A DNA stretch of 64,000 nucleotides from Terrimonas_A sp051954695 (lineage in GTDB: Bacteria; Bacteroidota; Bacteroidia; Chitinophagales; Chitinophagaceae), in assembly GCA_051954695.1 (NCBI GenBank), contig JBQCHL010000018.1:432014-496013 (forward strand), written 5' to 3'. Positions 62,855-64,000 of this stretch are shown here, piece after piece (position 1 is the stretch's first letter; every line of letters begins with the position of its first letter). The notes beneath the pieces are model-generated. The model did no database searches, had not been told where the DNA came from, and was given only the letters and a program-made list of their open reading frames with translations. A program made the translations under genes and the position numbers.

Positions 62855-64000
62855 ATGAAGTTCAGATATATCACATTACAACTTACGCTTCTTGTCCTCG
62901 TGGTTTTTGCCGCAGGATGTAAGAAAGACTTTCTTACCAAAGCGCCAACTGACCAGCCTTCAACGGAAACATTTTTTGAAACAGAGAATGATCTTATTCT
63001 CGCAGCGAATGGCGCCTACAATGGATTATACTGGGAAACCGGCCGTACGCCATACCAGATGTGGTTGGATGCTTCAACGGACATGGCCTTTAACCGCGGC
63101 GACTATGGCGGTACGAATACAGTACAGATGGGGCAGTTCAGTACAGAAACAGCCGTATTCTATTCATTCTGGTCTTCTTTATATACAAGGATCGCCAGGT
63201 GCAATAATATTCTTACCAATATGCATAAGGCAAAAGCTGTGAGCAGTGAAACAGTATACAAGCAGGTGGAAGGGCAGGCTTTATTCCTGAGAGCATTCTT
63301 TTATCACTACCTGATCAATCTTTATGGGGATGTGCCATATATCACCACCATGCTTTCGATCGGGGAAGCTGCAACAGCAGAAAGAACACCCCGTGCCACT
63401 ATCGCATCTGCGCTGCTGGATGATCTGCAGACGGCGGCTGATGATCTGCCCGTGGCATGGACAGGTAAAGACCTTGGCCGTATCACTAAAGGCGCTGCAC
63501 TTGCCCTGAGAGCAAGGATTGCCTTACTGGAAGGACGTTACGATATCGCTGCCAGTGCATCCAAAGCAGTAATTGATTCGAAAACTTACCAGCTTCATAC
63601 AAACTATACAAACCTGTTCCGCCTTTCAGGTAAGAATTCCAAAGAATCGATCTTTTCTTTGCCATACCTGAGAGGAACAACCACCAGTGGAATTCCGCAA
63701 TACATTGGTATCCGGGCTACGCAAGGCTGGTCGGTTTATGTACCCACGCAGAACATCGTTGATTATTTCCAATGCACCGATGGATTGCCTATCGATCAAT
63801 CGCCACTTTATGATCCGCAAAAACCTTTCGAGAACAGGGACCCGCGCCTCAAAGCAACCATTCTTACGCCAGGACAATGGATGGGCGGCTTTCGTTTTGA
63901 AACGCATCCGGATAGCACAACGACTTCCAGAAGCCAGAACGGTGTTATCACCCGTGTAACCAACCAGGAAGTAACACATGCTTATGCAACTTTTACAGGC
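62855..64000 (+). CDS. susD: SusD/RagB-family surface lipoprotein (PUL 2, partial)
   Basis: Open from the ATG at 62855 to the window edge (382 codons seen). Lipobox 'LVVFAAGCKKDFLTKAPTDQ'; SusD helices 'QVEGQALFLRAFFYHYLINL' and 'GDVPYITTML', 'GRITKGAALALRARIALLEG', and 'FRLSGKNSKESIFSLPY'. It pairs with the SusC just upstream (56-base gap). The C-terminal third lies beyond 64000, so other PUL 2 genes are not visible. Confidence 0.93.
   Translation, partial: MKFRYITLQLTLLVLVVFAAGCKKDFLTKAPTDQPSTETFFETENDLILAANGAYNGLYWETGRTPYQMWLDASTDMAFNRGDYGGTNTVQMGQFSTETAVFYSFWSSLYTRIARCNNILTNMHKAKAVSSETVYKQVEGQALFLRAFFYHYLINLYGDVPYITTMLSIGEAATAERTPRATIASALLDDLQTAADDLPVAWTGKDLGRITKGAALALRARIALLEGRYDIAASASKAVIDSKTYQLHTNYTNLFRLSGKNSKESIFSLPYLRGTTTSGIPQYIGIRATQGWSVYVPTQNIVDYFQCTDGLPIDQSPLYDPQKPFENRDPRLKATILTPGQWMGGFRFETHPDSTTTSRSQNGVITRVTNQEVTHAYATFTG

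Noticed and set aside
62892..63242. 116-codon frame in another phase
   Set aside because: The SusD frame from 62855 covers this stretch with a lipobox and SusD motifs; this is a shadow.

Overview
The window reads as chromosome of a soil-type Bacteroidota, most likely family Chitinophagaceae (Chitinophaga/Niastella/Pseudobacter-like). The reasons are two SusC/SusD systems, many Sec or lipoprotein signals ending in 'AQ' or 'xxCKK', LytS/LytTR and TPR-type histidine kinases, a NagB-PIG-L fusion, sparse Shine-Dalgarno sites, and several TAnnTTTG-type -7 promoter elements. No rRNA, tRNA, CRISPR, IS element or prophage was seen. Family names are by recognition of motifs; no database search was run.

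Layout. 1-4538 (minus): three co-directional genes (LamG-like secreted protein, TPR protein, DUF1624 membrane acyltransferase cut by the left edge). 4748-5697: a dihydrofolate-reductase-like protein followed by a 5'-truncated maleylpyruvate-isomerase-like remnant. 5724-8327 (minus): TPR histidine kinase and NarL-type regulator, divergent from two unknown secreted proteins (8493-10837). 10899-14389 (minus): YqgE, two GNAT acetyltransferases and an orphan cytochrome c oxidase subunit I. 14836-20999: a secreted beta-rich protein, an AraC regulator, and a divergent PhyH / GH144-like glucanase / Gfo-Idh-MocA unit. 21113-24784: TlpA-like thioredoxin with a LytS/LytTR two-component system. 24801-26263 (minus): a fluoride-type CLC antiporter preceded by a convincing fluoride riboswitch. 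26472-29729 (minus): a tricorn-type protease.

29808-51605 is the centrepiece: a polysaccharide-utilisation locus (PUL) with a ROK regulator, AmpG-like importer, SusC, SusD, surface lipoprotein, GHL10-like lipoprotein, metallophosphoesterase, two SGNH esterases, DUF5009 acetyltransferase-like protein, DUF4434 barrel, GlcNAc 2-epimerase and NagB-PIG-L fusion. The logic is amino-sugar catabolism: bind and import an N-acetylhexosamine glycan, strip ester or phosphate decorations, convert ManNAc to GlcNAc, deacetylate and deaminate. It holds no recognisable classical glycosidase, so the depolymerase may be a poorly described family (GHL10 or DUF4434).

51811-64000: an S9 peptidase, a large GH-like secreted protein (minus), an unknown secreted protein, and a second PUL that begins with a LacI regulator, three near-identical palindromic operators, SusC, and a SusD that runs off the right edge.
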